A DNA stretch of 64,000 bases from Ipomoea triloba (Eukaryota; Streptophyta; Magnoliopsida; Solanales; Convolvulaceae). The DNA is taken from the NCBI RefSeq assembly GCF_003576645.1, contig NC_044920.1:26343497-26407496 (forward strand), written 5' to 3'. Numbering within the stretch: position 1 is the first letter of the stretch; each line of letters starts with the position of its first letter. The notes beneath the pieces are model-generated. The model was not told where the DNA came from and did not search any database. It saw only the letters and a list, made by a program, of their open reading frames with translations. The translations under genes were made by a program, and so were the position numbers. This document shows positions 38,051 through 49,687 of this stretch, piece after piece.

Positions 38051-39628
38051 ATACATATTCAGATAGCAACTACATACTTTCCAGTAAATTAAAGCATATA
38101 AAGTAGACAAAAACAAAGCTAATAATAATAAGGTGAAAAATGGTTATCAGGGGACTAAACTTAACTAAACAACAAAGAGTGAATTTAAGGAATTGAAGGT
38201 GCACCACACAATAAGACTCTTCTTTACTTAAATGTGCCGTTAAATGCAAGCAAAACGCAGCATATCAAATCTCCTCTACCTAATCAACTTAAGTATGTTT
38301 TCCTTTTTACTTCTGTCAGTTGAAAACTTTTGTTGTTGTATGTTATTGTAATGTCCGTGAACCTCCTAAGACCACTTTGGACTTTGCCGTAGTCTTGTCT
38401 TTGCTTGCTATTGCAGCTCATTGAATGCCATTGCCAACCTTGCAACTTCAATTTCTCTTCACTTTAATTTCTTTAATTAGCAAAATGTCCCAAAACTGTT
38501 CAGGCAAATGCACATACACAGCTGCAAATGTTGGTCGCAATATCCTTCCATTAGTTGGTATTTCAACGAAGTGTAAGGTTAACTAATTCACGAGTCCGAA
38601 CCCATGACCTGATTCTAATATCACTTGTTAGATCAAGTGCTTATCACTATGTCAAAAGTTATACGGAGTAGTTTAGAGTGGAAGAGCAACCTTTTTTCTT
38701 ATATACCGTTACCACATTTTTAAGAGACAGGGCGTTAGCTTGACCCTTCACCTACCTTTGTCCAACAATCTCCTGACCACAAATTGCTGAACTTATCTCT
38801 TTATTGACCTTTGCATAACAATTTTTAAAAAAGTTAATAATTCATTTGTAGGGTTACTATTAGTACATGAAAAAATGATAGGTGTATAGTACTCTAAAAA
38901 CAAAATTCTATCACATGTCTAAGAAAGAAAAAGAAAAACAATAAAAATTAGGAGTCTTTTTTTTTTTTTTTCTAAATAAATGAAAGTGAGTGATATCTAC
39001 TGATTGCACCGAGTACGATAAAAAAAAAATTAGAGTTTGTACCGAGTGCTAAAAGTACGGACTAATGGTGCGGCAAGAGCCTATGCCATTGAAAATCATA
39101 GATAGATTCTGAATTTTCGTTTCTAATTTATTACTTGAGTATCAACCGAGTTACCATGAGTAATAAGATTATCTAATTAGATTTAAACAGTAATGAACCG
39201 CACTACCGCAGCGAATGAGGAAAAGCCAAAGCTACCCGTGAGAATGATAAATAGCAACGGCAAAAGCGCGGGTGTGCAGTTAGTGCTCTCTTTTACTTGT
39301 AAATATATTATTCATTTTCTTCATTCTCTCTCTCTCTGCACAACAGACACCATCTCTGTACAAATATTTCTTTCCTTCCCTCACTCTCTACAATCCAAGC
39401 TTTTAAGACATGTCAGTGAAGAATACAGGTGCCGTCCAAAACACTACCTGAGAGTTTAATCAATAATTTTATCCGATCAGGTATCCACATATTTCATGTT
39501 TGATTGTCTGATCTTAATTTCGTGTTCTGATTCGAGTAATACGTGTTATGGTTATATAGGCATGGTTGGATCATATTTCTGTTGTGGATGCAGATCTCGG
39601 GGACTTTCATGGTTAAGCGTCGGTGGAG
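38051..39628. other. Spacer and 5' region of the IQD gene
   Basis: No gene was recognised to about 39300. A CTCTCTCTCTCTG stretch at about 39325-39340 and the following 290 bases look like a plant 5' UTR leading to the IQD start, possibly with a 5' UTR intron ending before 39593. Confidence 0.4.
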
Positions 39629-42086
39629 ATGGGGAAGATAGGGAGTGGCTGGTTTTCCAGCGTGAAGAAAGTGTTCAAAAGCTCTTCACGGGAGAAGAAG
39701 GTCAGTACTCAGTGCTTTACACTTTTTCTCCCAAAAAGTAACGTTGTTATAACACTTATTTTGACCTAATAATTCATCAGATCGATTTTGCATTATTTCA
39801 TTCATGATGCTTTGACGGTTATCTGCCATGATTGATCCTCGAAGAATAAACAATTAGAGCTTAAGATTCGGTGTTCTGTTTTATATATATTCCTTTCTTC
39901 TGAAGGAAAACAATGTAGATCGAAAATGGCAGCCGGAAGCCGCAGAAGTGGTGCCACTTGATCGCTTGCCAGCTGCGCCAGATTCGCCGGTTAATGTTAT
40001 TGACGGAAAGAGTGATGAAGATTCGTCGTCGTCGTCTCCGGCGGCCGAGGATCGCGACCATGCCATTGCCGTTGCGGTGGCGACGGCCGCAGCTGCCGAG
40101 GCCGCCATTGCGGCCGCCCAGGCGGCCGCTAAGGTTATCCGATTAGCCGGCTACGGTCGCCAATCTAACGAGGACAGAGCTGCCGTTCTGATACAGTCAT
40201 ATTACAGGGGATATCTTGTACGTACTAACACCTTCCCTCTTCCTAACAATTGCGTTGCTCTTTATGCTTCAACAGATTGAGAAAATATAAATGAACAGAT
40301 ACTACAAAATATAAATGAACAGATACTACAACTTAATACTGTTGAAAAAGTATAAATAAACAAATATTTCAATGTAATACACTCCAAAATATTCAGAAAA
40401 AATAAAAATAAAATAAAATAAAACAATTGCCTGACTAGAAGTGTGATTTTTCCTAGGCAAGGCGGGCGTTGCGGGCATTGAAGGGATTGGTGAGGCTACA
40501 GGCGCTGGTGAGGGGGCACAACGTGAGGAAGCAGGCGCACATGACGATGCGATGCATGCAAGCGTTGGTTCGGGTGCAGGCGAGAGTGCGAGCAAGAAGG
40601 CTGCAGATAGCGCAACAGAAGCTGCAGAATAATTACAAGTTGGATGATGATGATGATGAGAAAGGTGGTGGTGAAAAGTTGCCGTTGCTGGGAGAAGAGA
40701 CGAAGCTTAGAAGCCCGGTAATGAATATGGAAAGAGAAGGTAATTATTACTGGGATAACAGGAACCAGAGCCTGGACAAGATAATGGAAACTGGTCAGAG
40801 GAAACGTGACGGTGAAATGAAAAGAGAACGATCCCTTGCTTACGCTTTTGCCAACCAGGTATTTATTGACCAATCAATATTCCTTAATTAGATTACACAA
40901 CAAAATAAACTTCTATAACCTATTGTATTTCGTAGCAACCCAATTTACTTAATCAAATAATTGACTTAATAATCATAAGGTGATTTAAGGGATAGTTATG
41001 AACATCTAGATCCTGTTTTATATGAAAAGTTAATAAATTTCAAGTCTCAAACAGTTTAGTTGGATTTTGAGTAATAGATTATTAGTAAAAGGTATAATGG
41101 TGGGCTCTTTGTGAACACCAACACTGATTCTTCTACCTAATAAGTTTTAAAGTTATTGTGATTTATCTATTCACTATTATGTCCGATCAAAATGTAGAGG
41201 TTCACTTTTTTTGTCTGGTTGAGATGTGGAAATTTGAATTAGAAAATATCGGTCTTTTATAGACAAATTAACAAGTTTTGGTATAAAGGTGTCTGTTTTG
41301 AAAATAACACTTAAATATAAGTAGAATGTGAAAAAATAAATTGACTATATTATTATAATTCAGGAGGAATTCTATAAATATTAATGTTATGACATGTGAT
41401 TCAAAACAAGACATTTGATTCCTGTTGGTCTAATATAGAAATTTTCTCGTGCAAAACTAATTTAATTTTTGCAGCAACAGTTCCTGCACTGTGATGCTGA
41501 AGCGTTTGGGAACGAGAGGCCAGAATGGGGATGGAGTTGGCTGGAGCGGTGGATGGCTTCACAGCCCTACCAACGCTCTAAACATACTGCGGCGGCGGCG
41601 CCACCGGAGAGCTCTCGCGTCACCATTTCCACCGTAGACGACGTATCTGAGAAGACGGTGGAGATGGACTTCGGCAGCTCTATCCCGCCGGAAAACATCA
41701 ATTCCGGGCGTCACAGCGTCAACCAATCAGAAGCAAGCCCGTTTACATCGCGCGGGCACCGCCGGCAATCACAGACGAGCTTCGACGGCGTTCCGAGCTA
41801 CATGGCGCCGACCAAGTCGGCAAAAGCGAAGGTGAGAAGCCATGGCGGATTGAAGAACCTAAGCTCACCTTCGGCCCAATCGAACACCTCGTCCAAGAAA
41901 GGGACAAGTCCTGGGCTCAACTGGGAGTCAGTTTATCAGGCCCATAGAAGCCCAAGCCCAAATCCAAAAGGGTTGGTGAATCGTGGCGGGCAGGCCCAGT
42001 GGACTGAGACGTATAGCCCAGAATCAAGTGGAGACGACAAGACGATGTCGTTTATGAACCATGGACGTAGACATTATTTTGGTTAA
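39629..42086 (+). CDS. IQD21: IQ67-domain (IQD) calmodulin-binding protein
   Basis: A microtubule- or membrane-associated calmodulin-binding scaffold protein. Coding exons are 39629-39700, 39906-40217, 40457-40858 and 41475-42086; all joins are in phase 0 and total 465 aa. The short first exon ([20 protein letters not shown]) and the conserved intron that splits the IQ67 domain match the family. The IQ67 domain covers about 115-180 with [31 protein letters not shown] and [17 protein letters not shown], containing several IQ and 1-5-10/1-8-14 motifs. An Ala-rich stretch precedes it (about 75-100). The C-terminus (about 300-440) is Ser-rich and basic with a DUF4005-like [15 protein letters not shown]. 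Family is certain; the IQD21 label depends on synteny with DMS3 and the PPR gene. Confidence 0.93.
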
Positions 42087-42684
42087 TTATTTGCCAATAA
42101 TAATGTGGATATTGTGCATTTGTGTGTTATATAGTTCTGATTACTGATGTGGGTATGACGTCATGTATTGGGTTTGCATACGCCTTGTGAGTATGACTTC
42201 TATAGTAAAGTGTATTAATTATGACTGCCAAAAACATCGCACACATTCATATACTTAATTTTAGAGTGTTTTCATGTTTTCTTCCAAAGTTTTAATGTAC
42301 CTATGTTTTAGAGATAAACTACTACATACTCGAGAGTAGTGTTTGTTTTGTTTTTTTTTTTTTTTTTGTCACCATAAAACTAATAAAATAAATTAAGATA
42401 ACAATTATAAACTATTACGGAGTATTATTTTTATCACAAAAAGATAAACACTTACTCCAATCTAAGTGATTTAAGCCACTAAAAGACATCTTGGCCATGC
42501 ATCACAAGAGTCGGGTTGAGATTATTCTACTATTACTTTCAGATAATAACTATAAGTTTTTTATTATTAAAAAATAATATAGTTTAATTTGTAGCTAATT
42601 GCAGAGAAACTCAGATTCATACATACGTAGTAATTAATAAAGCTAGGCAGGCCAGGTCGCCGGGCGGTGGTTAGAGGCGTAGAA

Positions 42685-43542
42685 TCAGGGGTTCTTGCCG
42701 CCGCCGCTGCCGCCGCCGCCGCCAGTTTTCTTCCCTTTAGGATCATGCTTAGTGTTAGGCCCTGCATTATCGTAGTCTAAGATAGCTTCAATCTCCACCA
42801 CCATCTTTCTTCTTCCCCTACTTTCTTCAACTCCATACTTCACATTCTATTCAAACAAAAAACATCATTCAAAATTAAATAATTAATTCTACAATCATAC
42901 AATACCAATTAAGTAGAAAATACCATGCATATAATTGACAGCTCGGTACATATATGTGTTGTCTTTAAGTCACATAATAACATGATTTTGAAATAGTTAT
43001 AATAATCAAATGTAATCATCAAATATAAAGAATCATCTAACCATAAAGTTTTAAATTTCATTCTCAGTAGGAGCCATTAACCTTCTTAGTTTATTTGAGT
43101 CAATCAATTATAGACAACTTAAACTGGTTTACCTTCTATGATCCTTTGCAACTAGAGTACAGTTCAGCAGACGGGATTTACCTTAGTGTACACCCTCAAA
43201 TAGTAATTGTGTGTTTCCTTACCTTGTTACCCAAAAAATATAAAGAATGTTCCAAGAAAGAAAAGAGAGTATAATATACATAATAGATGGAAACAATAGA
43301 ATACCTTGCGAAGGAAGTTGATAGAGTTGACGCCATTGAAGCTTTCAACACTTGCTGGAAGAGAACATCAACGTACGAAAGTTAACGTTGTTATATATGC
43401 TATGCTATATACTTCTACTAAGCATATTATTATTTCCATCTGTAATATATATGCAGGTGGTTAGTTATAAGTTACCTGGAGATATGAAGAACAGGAAGAG
43501 AATGAAGAGTACAAGTGCAAGTGCCTTCATCCTGTATTCCAT
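42685..43542 (-). CDS. Secreted PSY-like tyrosine-sulfated peptide precursor
   Basis: A 92-aa precursor in three exons: 43476-43542, 43305-43354 and 42685-42846. The splice sites are GT-AG and the frame is continuous. The N-terminus (MEYRMKALALVLFILFLFF) is a strong signal peptide. After a variable basic region comes MVVEIEAILDYDNAGPNTK, then HDP. The core fits the PSY family pattern, Asp-Tyr, then Asn, Lys, His and Pro at matching spacing; the DY is the expected tyrosine sulfation site by TPST. The tail is basic and then Gly-rich (GGGGGSGGGKNP). Known PSY peptides promote cell expansion or balance growth and stress through LRR receptor kinases; the role here is inferred. Intron 2 holds a SINE copy. 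No CDS-sized ORF exists in any single exon. Confidence 0.72.
43018..43239 (+). mobile_element. SINE copy in intron 2 of the PSY-like gene
   Basis: Blocks TTTATTTGAGTCAATC, ACTGGTTTACCTTCTATG, GGGATTTACCTTAGTGTACACC and a final TTGTTACCCAAAAAA align in order with the reverse complement of 61718-61944. It is antisense to the gene. Confidence 0.6.
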
Positions 43543-43699
43543 GGTGGTTCTACTCAGCATTTTTCTTGATGATTTTTATGATTTTCAAGATCACAATGGG
43601 CCTTGAATTGGCACTAATTGGGAAGGAGAGCTCCGCTTATATAACAGTGACATAGGGTGCGTATAGCTGCTACCACTTAGGATGGGTTATGTTAAAGTA

Positions 43700-44160
43700 A
43701 GAATAAGGCCTTGTAATTTTGGCCTATTTGACCATTATTAGTTGTTTGACTTCACGGACCGACCATAGAACCCTGTTCAATAAGTGGAACGCATTAGCTG
43801 TCCGCTCTCAAGTTGGGCAGTAAGGGTCGGAGAAGGGCAATCACTCATTCTTAAAACCAGCGTTCTTAAGACCAAAGAGTCGGGCGGAAGGGGGGGAAAG
43901 CTCTCCGTTCCTAGTTCTCCTGTAGTTGGATCCTCCGGAACCACAAGAATCCTTAGTTAGAGTGATTAAAAATCAATATAAGTGTTTGGTCAATAAACTT
44001 TTTGTAACTCCAAAATACTAAATTTCAAAAGGCTACTCAAAGCAACCTTTTCAATTAGTCTTTTGATAAAAGAAATTATACCAAACATGAGCTAATAGCT
44101 AGTTTACCAAACATTTTTTTTTACAATCAACTAATTATACCTTTTAACACTAGTTTTTGT
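43700..44160. mobile_element. Decayed Tourist-like MITE split by plastid-like DNA
   Basis: Inverted relative to 6690-6978, the left part (TTTTGGCCTATTTGACCATT, ATTAGTTGTTTG) and the right part (TTGTAACTCCAAAATACTAA, AAATTATACCAAACATGAGC) both align to that MITE. The roughly 210-bp block between them is foreign to it. Confidence 0.55.
43755..43962. other. Nuclear plastid DNA insert (NUPT), inverted-repeat region type
   Basis: The block is GC-richer than its surroundings and carries strings I recognise from the plastid inverted repeat near trnV/rps12 or the rRNA operon, such as AGTGGAACGCATTAGCTGTC, AAGAGTCGGGCGGAAGG and GGATCCTCCGGAACCACAAG. A few substitutions suggest age. The exact plastid origin is from memory and would need a search. 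Confidence 0.65.
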
Positions 44161-45260
44161 TTGTTTCTACCTAGTACAACACAAAACTTTAGAATTTTTT
44201 TCTATATTTATATGCCCTAGTAATTAATTTTCAATATATTTTGAATGATGAGGAAATTCAGCCACTAGTGTCCCGTGGTATTTTGAAGATTTTATTTATC
44301 AAGAAAATAACATGACATATTGACATTTGTTTATATGTTTATTATATTATGTCGGTTTGATTTATTTATAAGTTAAAAATAATATAGTGTTTGATAAGTA
44401 ATCATTTTTATGAGTTAAGAAATTGTCAAAGTGATAATGTATATGAATATCTATTTTGGTGTTATAATTTCGTTAACTTATCAATTTGGATATGTATGGT
44501 GAATCTCATGTCACTTCGTATAGATTTATTGTAATCATGCTTCACTTTATTTCTAATTTGGTAATTTTATGATATACTACTTCTACACAAAATGATAATT
44601 AAGTTATTAAATTCTACTCATACTTATTATTAACTTTATTCTTTATTGATGTGTTCTTATGTTGATGAGTTTGTGCACAACATTGTCAAATGCCTTTCTA
44701 GTATGGGATTGGACAACAGTTTGAGCAAAGAATCAATGGGTTATATACTCCTAGACTCGTCTCTCAACTGTCCATTTCTTACTAGACGTCATCTCACGAC
44801 CCTTAAGTTCACTTATGAAAATAGAGAATATTAAAGGTTAAGATTGTTCGAGCCTATTGTGAAGTGTAGGTAACATCACAAAAGTGGGACAACCATCATC
44901 TTACAGTTTGGCCTAACATTGGATCACGAAAGTGACGTGTTGGTACACCGAATTGGTGTTGGCAATCTTTGAACCCAAGATTGAGTTTTATTTCCCTTAA
45001 TCCTTATATTTGGCATAATATCAATGTGCCCTCATTCCAACCCCTACCTTTGTGTTTCATTATCTTACGTATTTCATCTCATTTTTATGTTTGTTTAGCT
45101 TCCGATAAATGACTTTATCTTTGTGCCTAGTTGTTTTGTCGGTAATGCCTAAACATGCACCAATCCTTGAGGATGATCTTAAACAAATTTATTTTTGTTT
45201 GTTTCGCAACCATTATATTGCACTACGATTAGTTATTTAGTTGGCTTCTATCTAATCATT
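44161..45260. other. AT-rich spacer, no gene seen
   Basis: No coding frame with family resemblance was seen. The ORF at 44646-44834 is short and unplaced. Confidence 0.4.
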
Positions 45261-45261
45261 A

Positions 45262-45535
45262 TACCATGGATCATGGTCTATCTTGTACGGTGGATTATTG
45301 ATATAAGGTACATACATATTAAAGATTCATTTTTAATACATTGAATGTTCATTTTTTGAAAGTACATTATTTGTGTATTGAAGGTTTATTATTTGGTATA
45401 TAATCGTTTTCAAAAAAAAATTTGGTATATAATCAAATAATGAGCATTCAGTACACAAATAATGTCCATTCAACATATTAAAATGAACATTTGTTCATTG
45501 TCCAATTTGCAATGTATACTATGATCCATTGTAGA
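45262..45535. mobile_element. Decayed CCATGGTCC-family fold-back element
   Basis: The left end reads ACCATGGATCATGGTC and the right reads ATGTATACTATGATCC. The core has the same AAAGTACATTATTTGTGTA style inverted arms as 7273-7517. Confidence 0.5.
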
Positions 45536-45595
45536 GATTACCTTAGCTTCTTTATCACAAAGTGGACTTCACGAAGAACGCACCTTCAAGTAGTG

Positions 45596-46340
45596 ACTGA
45601 CGGGACACGACCCGTTAACACGACACGAAACCGGACACGAAAATAACGGGTTAGTGTTTAACCTTAACATGTCCCGGGTCGTTAACGGGTTGACCCGTTA
45701 AAAACCCGTTATGTTTTCATGTCTTAACAGGTCAACCCGTTAAACCTATTAAGAACCTGTTTAACCCGTTAATATTATCATGTTAACCCGTTTACAAGAA
45801 CCTGTTTAGAACCCGCTAATAACCATTAGGTAAGAACCATTGTCTTTACAAAATATATCATGAACATGATTAAGAATGAATTTACTACATTAGGCCAAAA
45901 CTATACACCAACTATTGATGTTCAACAATCTGAAATTTGAATGTTTATTGTATTCAACTTTATTCTAAAAACTAGTATGGACTTCATTAATTATGATTTT
46001 TAGATGTTATTTTATAATTTTATGAATGTTATAATTGAATATTTTTTTAGTTTGTTTGATGGATTGGATTCTATGTTTTATTTCTTTTTTATATAACTTA
46101 ACTTTAAATTTTAGTTTTTAATATATCAATATATTTAGTGGGTTTAAACGGGTTTCGTGTCATATCGTGTTGACACGATCCGAAACTTGTTAACAAAACG
46201 TGTCTATCGTGTCAACCCGTTAACAAATCGTGTTCGTGTTACAATTTTGAACCCGTTAACCTTAACGTGTCGTCTTCGTGTTTAGCCTTATCGTGTCCGA
46301 CCCGTTAACGGACCCGTATACACGAATTGCCGGGTCTATA
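45596..46340. mobile_element. Element with GGGTTAACGGGTC / CGTGTC-rich inverted ends
   Basis: About 200 bp on the left (45596-45800) is dense in ACCCGTTA and GACACG motifs, and the right 200 bp (46135-46340) has the complementary set. The AT-rich middle has no transposase. This architecture is common in plant hAT-derived non-autonomous elements. Confidence 0.55.
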
Positions 46341-47309
46341 TATATCCACCACAATTTGTCATTTGGGATATGATGTGAAGTCAAATTTGCTATGATGTGG
46401 CTATGGCGATAGTTCATGTAATGCATCATTCCCATTCTGCATAGTGCCTTCCTATTCTTCTCTATGTCCCCTGTACGCACCACAGTCACCACCACCGTTT
46501 AGAATCTTCTACTTTTTTATTTTAGGTGATGGAAAAAACGTGCAGTTACTATTCTTAAGAATGCGTATTGAACAGATCTTGCTTTAGTTTGATTCAGAAG
46601 GTATTGTTAAGAATAGTAAGTCGTAACTTCTAGATACAATAATTATGTTCCACATTCTCAAATATCTATTTTAGGGCCAAAAATAAAAAATAATAATAAT
46701 AATAATAATAAAAGATCATCTACTTTGCTTAGAGCAACCTCTGCAATAGAAAGTTTTCAGTGGTAATAGAGAGGGGAAAGAGAAAATAGGAAAAAGAAGG
46801 GAAAAAAAAAAGAAAAAAATATTATGATTTTGGTGACCGTGCACGTGCTATGCTGGGTGTGGGTAGTTCCCCGCACGCACAAGCTACTTGGTAGCTTTCT
46901 CCCATTTCTTAGTTTAATGGGTCTCACAAAATTTTTGATTTTATAGGAGAAAAAAGTTCGAAAAAAACTCCACCCCAAATTTTTGTTTGGAAAAAATATT
47001 CTCAAGAATTTCTATTGGGAATGTTGTTAGTGAATTAAATTGTAATTTCTTCAAATTAACTCATCATATGAAAGTGACCAATAACTATTTCTAATTAACA
47101 CCAAAACCGATAAAATGGGTGATGAAGCAAGTGCAACTATTACATAACTTTATCGTACATGGTACGGCTCAAACACACGCATTTATATTAGGTTTCGGTT
47201 GGGTGAGGTGAATAGTGAAGTCCAATGATGAATACAAGTGGAGGATGGCCTACAAATGGAATGAACAGCATTCTTATGAGGACTGAAATTAAGGAATATC
47301 CGAGGTGTT

Positions 47310-47760
47310 TGATTTGAAAGAGAGAATTAGGGAGAAAAGAGCTTTTATGTTTGATAGGTAGACATAGAATTATTGGAAATTAAAATGATAGAAGTGGTGT
47401 GAAGACTAAAATGTCATTGTGTAATAATAATAACAACAACAACAATAATAATAATTGAGGGGTACTCTAGTCAATATGACAAGAGATTCACACTATAACA
47501 ATAAGGTTACGGGTTCAAATCTTAACCGCTTGGTTTGATCAAATTTGTCAATACACATTTTTTCCTTTTCAATGAGTTGTAGAGTTGGTTTGAGCAAATC
47601 TGTCAATACCCACTTTTTTCCTTTTCAATGAGTCGGAATTGCATGAGAGTTCCAATTCCGGAGGGAGGCATGGGAATTTTAATTTCATGGTTGGAGAAAC
47701 AATCAAACAGTGAAATTTTAGTTACAGTGAAATAGCAATTCATATGTATCAAATGTCCCG
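47310..47760. mobile_element. MITE with AATAATAATAA seed (family copy 3), with tRNA-like insert
   Basis: The phrase GACTAAAATGTCATTGTG plus an AATAATAATAAC array corresponds to copy 1. Between about 47460 and 47640 there is an insert with a box-B-like GGTTACGGGTTCAAATCTTA and a duplicated TTTTTTCCTTTTCAATGAGT phrase. The MITE resumes with GAATTGCATGAGAGTTCC and closes near 47760. Confidence 0.5.
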
Positions 47761-49687
47761 TAAAAGTGGAAAACTAGCATGCGCTATGCCAATCACGCTA
47801 ATGATGAACGCATTGATATAAATAGGTTAGGTTCAAAGTGAAAAAAGGGTCTTCTTGTATAGTTGTATGTGCAGAATGTGGAAGATGTTGTTCATACTAA
47901 TACAGAGGTGAAGATTATATTGTTTTTGTGGTAATGATTGGTTAGAGTGATGTACGGTTGTAGGCATGTAGACCCTCCATAATGCTTGACCAAACAAAAT
48001 TTCTGGGAGATGTTTGGACATTGTGTCCCACAAAAGCCACCGCACCTTCATCGGACCATAGGAGAGTAGAATAGAATTCCCGTGCCTACCTATTTGTGCC
48101 ACGCCTTCTATTTTTTTGGGTGATAAAAAATACTCACAATCATTATTCAAAAATATGTATGGGATAAATTTCACATTGTGTTATCGCTCACTCTAAGAGT
48201 TGAATTTGACTAGAGTTATCCTGATATCTCCTGATGTCACATCACAAGGTTTTAGGCTTTTAGCCCTAGAAAAATATTACTAAATCAATACAAAAGCAAA
48301 ACTAATTAAATTACATCTTATATGGCTTTGATTGTACGTAAATGCTACCACTATACCCACCTTCATTATTTTTGGATTTCATTCAAATTACGCGTATCAA
48401 TTTCTTAAACCTTATGTCAGTCTCATCACCTTCCCAAAAGCCACCAAAATTTTGAAATTATAATGTTGTTTTCTAGTTAAAAAGTTTTGAAATTCATATT
48501 CTTGTAGTTGATTGAATCCAAGAACCTGACCATTAAAAGGGGAATTATTGGACTCAGATTTAAATTTATATTAAAAAAAAAAAAAGAAAAAAAAAAGTAG
48601 GGGGGATAGGGAGGTGGGGGACAATTGGAGTATTGTTTCGTAAGTTGTATAGAATTTCTCACACGTAATGCATCACTATTACAGCATTTAAGGTGGATAG
48701 TATCAAGAGTATCTTCTTCACTTACATACAAAAATAGCGTACCATTTAACAAATAAATTACAAAAAGACAAGAAACAAAAAAAAAAAGGAAATAAAATTG
48801 GTGGAGGGGTTTCCCAGGTACATTTTTTATATATAACAACCAAAATTCGTAAAATATTCCATATTCAAAACAAGACGCAGATGGGTGTGGTTGGGGGGGA
48901 AGAGGGAAGGGGAATCAAAAGGGGACCGCATAAGATCACAGCATATGTTTCATGGATGCAAAGTATTTTCTAACATTGACTTGCCAAAATGCCTAGCTGT
49001 AAACAACCGGGAAGAATGAAAAACAAAATATGCGAATCAAAATGGCCTAACTAAAGAACATATAACCTCACCCTCACGAGGGGATGAGGACAAGAAATGA
49101 ATGATATGCAATCCAACCTGAAAAACAGGATGCAACCAACTATGACAATACAACAGCAGACTGACCCCCAAAAAAATAAAAACATGAGTATTTGATGATA
49201 TGGAGAAAAAAAAAAACAAACAAAAACATGGGCTTAAAGTGCGGACTACAAAAACTTTGGACTTGCACATTGACACCTTAACCCCTTGGAGAAAACAGCA
49301 GCAGCACCATAAGGCACTTCTTGCATGAAGACCAGGTTGACCTGCAAAAAACCAATGCACCAGCAGTCTTGACTTGTCCATTCAGTGCAAACTTGCCCCC
49401 CAACCCCAATTTTATAGCACTTGATGACTCTACATAAATATTCTTACTCAAGGCCTTCAACAACTTATCAGATGCCAGTAATCGACCCATTGACCCACTC
49501 GTGAAAACAAAGAACGGACCCCATTCATGCTGGTGCATGAGTTAGTGACAATGTGAACACTAATTGCTCCCCGTCGTTAGAATGGCAATGACTTGACACA
49601 TGAATGCAATCTTGGACCTGACTCGACACAACCATATGCATGCAGGGACTTCTAATAAGAAAATTTATATACCAGGTGGCCATCGCC
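47761..49687. other. Spacer and 3' flank of the importin gene
   Basis: A possible SINE tail in minus orientation lies at 48112-48200 (TTTTTTTGGGTGATAAAA). Adenine-rich runs occur at 48570-48597 and 48777-48788. The rest to 49687 probably includes importin 3' UTR; no other gene was recognised. Confidence 0.4.

Noticed and set aside
43352..43606. Plus-strand 84-aa ORF
   Set aside because: It overlaps exons 1 and 2 of the PSY-like gene on the opposite strand and has no family resemblance.
47460..47640. True tRNA gene suggested by a box-B motif
   Set aside because: No cloverleaf or box A at the right distance could be built; it fits a SINE-like insert better.
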